Positions 63,238 through 64,000 of a DNA stretch of 64,000 nucleotides are shown here, piece after piece (positions within the stretch are counted from its first letter, which is position 1; each line of letters begins with the position of its first letter). Source of the DNA: Chamaesiphon sp031376885 (GTDB taxonomy: Bacteria > Cyanobacteriota > Cyanobacteriia > Cyanobacteriales > Chamaesiphonaceae); assembly GCA_031376885.1 (NCBI GenBank), contig JANMEL010000263.1, forward strand, positions 4,510-68,509, read 5' to 3'. The notes below the pieces were generated by a model that did not search any database, was not told the DNA's origin, and was given only the letters and a program-made list of their open reading frames with translations. The position numbers and the translations under genes are program-made.

Positions 63238-63747
63238 ATGAATTTGCCCAACTGGATCACACTTTCACGTTTACTCGGTTTACCCGTGGTAGTTTATTGT
63301 CTCTATAGTCCGAATTTGACTACTCGTTGGATTGGGTTTGGGGTGTTTTTGGTGGCAGCTTTGACAGACTGGTTGGATGGTTATCTGGCGCGGAAGTTGG
63401 ATCTGGTGACGGATTTGGGAAAATTTCTCGATCCTTTGGTGGATAAGTTATTAATTTTGATTCCGCTCTTGGTGCTGATCGAGCTTCATTTGGTGCCTGC
63501 TGTCGGTGTATGCTTGATTTTGGCGAGGGAATTGACGATCGCTGGGTGGCGTGTGGGTCAAGCTCAGGTTAGTGGTGCCAATATTTGGGGTAAGCTCAAG
63601 ACTATCAGTCAAATCATCGCGATCGCCATCATTATCGCCCCTCTAACCCTCCCAAATTGGAATTTATATGGTTTGGTATCTTTTTGGGTTTCTGTTGCTT
63701 TAACGCTGATTTCTGGGTTAATTTATCTGATGCCTCGTCGGGGGTAG
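63238..63747 (+). CDS. pgsA: CDP-diacylglycerol--glycerol-3-phosphate 3-phosphatidyltransferase
   Basis: 169 residues, from ATG 63238 (an upstream ATG at 63199 is less likely). It starts MNLPNWITLSRLLG, the family opening, and the CDP-alcohol phosphotransferase motif D-x2-DG-x2-AR-x8-G-x3-D-x3-D is complete in DWLDGYLARKLDLVTDLGKF with the next aspartates. Four or five membrane helices follow. It makes phosphatidylglycerol phosphate, needed for phosphatidylglycerol, an essential thylakoid lipid. The stop TAG overlaps the first base of a GGGGATA array. Confidence 0.93.
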   Translation: MNLPNWITLSRLLGLPVVVYCLYSPNLTTRWIGFGVFLVAALTDWLDGYLARKLDLVTDLGKFLDPLVDKLLILIPLLVLIELHLVPAVGVCLILARELTIAGWRVGQAQVSGANIWGKLKTISQIIAIAIIIAPLTLPNWNLYGLVSFWVSVALTLISGLIYLMPRRG

Positions 63748-63830
63748 GGGATAGGGGATAGGGGATAGGGGATAGGGGATAGGGGATAGGGAATAGGGGA
63801 TAGGGGATAGGGGATAGGGGATAGGGGATA
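63747..63830. repeat. 12-unit GGGGATA heptamer array
   Basis: 84 bases, exactly twelve heptamers, mostly GGGGATA with a GGGAATA variant. It begins in the last base of the pgsA stop and runs into the palindrome at 63831. Confidence 0.93.
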
Positions 63831-63862
63831 GGTTGGGTTTCGAGGCTCAACCCAACCTACGA
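63831..63862. repeat. TAGGTTGGGTT palindrome, single copy
   Basis: GGTTGGGTTTCGAGGCTC then AACCCAACC, the same unit as the third copy at 52506-52537. It lies directly behind a heptamer array. Confidence 0.85.
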
Positions 63863-64000
63863 GTTATTAAATCCTTATTTCTGAGCGTAAATGTGTCGAT
63901 CGATGGATAATTATAATGAGTCCATTCGCCAACAATAACGATCTATCGTTGTTTCAACATGTGCTCTTCTAAAAAAAAGGTAATTATTAATTATTAATTA
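63863..64000. other. window end, noncoding as far as visible
   Basis: AT-rich sequence with no credible ORF or RNA; ends in a TAATTATTAATTATTAATTA stretch. Confidence 0.5.

Noticed and set aside
1..64000. tRNA or rRNA genes
   Set aside because: I found no T-loop/anticodon arrangement or rRNA-like stretch by eye; a covariance-model scan would be decisive.

Overview
This window is chromosomal DNA from a cyanobacterium. The HIP1-type core CGATCG / GCGATCGC recurs throughout. Many genes belong to families that are mainly or only cyanobacterial (DUF1815, DUF4346, DUF4912, DUF2887/DUF4351 nucleases, Uma2 nucleases). The spacers carry the usual cyanobacterial short palindromes. I cannot name the genus from the sequence alone. 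I saw no rRNA, tRNA or CRISPR array.

Left part (1-21,320) is mostly core metabolism and housekeeping: a HEPN-like gene end, a TPP riboswitch with thiC, a PP2A/ApaH-like phosphatase, a DUF4912 protein, a TPR protein, an M48 peptidase, thioredoxin, aquaporin Z, a Uma2 nuclease, a fatty-acid desaturase, lipA, a receiver/coiled-coil regulator, recR (apparently with an ACG start), DUF4346, a DUF482 acyltransferase-like protein, an NB-ARC/TPR STAND ATPase, and full-length smc.

The middle (21,321-31,350) is an accessory island. It holds a small ORF, a DUF4351 protein, a membrane Ser/Thr kinase and a XamI-type restriction-modification pair. A 0.8-kb broken direct copy of the smc 3' end follows. Next come two PIN-toxin modules, an odd fusion ending in the last S1 domain of ribosomal protein S1, and two separated remnants of a second copy of the restriction methylase gene. 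The order smc / methylase is thus repeated as smc-copy / methylase-copy, which suggests an old tandem duplication that later decayed and took in toxin-antitoxin genes.

From 31,365 to 52,193 one minus-strand gene encodes a protein of about 6,942 residues. It is built from three blocks of RTX calcium-binding nonapeptides, FG-GAP/VCBS repeats, two families of beta-propeller-like repeats, a PA14-like domain, Calx-beta and CARDB domains, and a C-terminal tail typical of cyanobacterial type I secretion substrates. No type I transporter genes are present in the window.

Right part (52,200-64,000): a small outer-membrane-like protein, a DUF2887 nuclease, a toxin-antitoxin pair whose PIN toxin has a nonsense codon and which sits between 67-bp direct repeats of the start of the next gene, a methyltransferase, two response regulators (one with DNA-binding, HPt and extra receiver domains), an alpha/beta hydrolase, DUF1815, glucokinase, a pseudouridine synthase, a Crp/Fnr regulator and pgsA. 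G-rich heptamer arrays (GGGGATA)n, fitting G-quadruplex motifs, occupy several spacers across the window.
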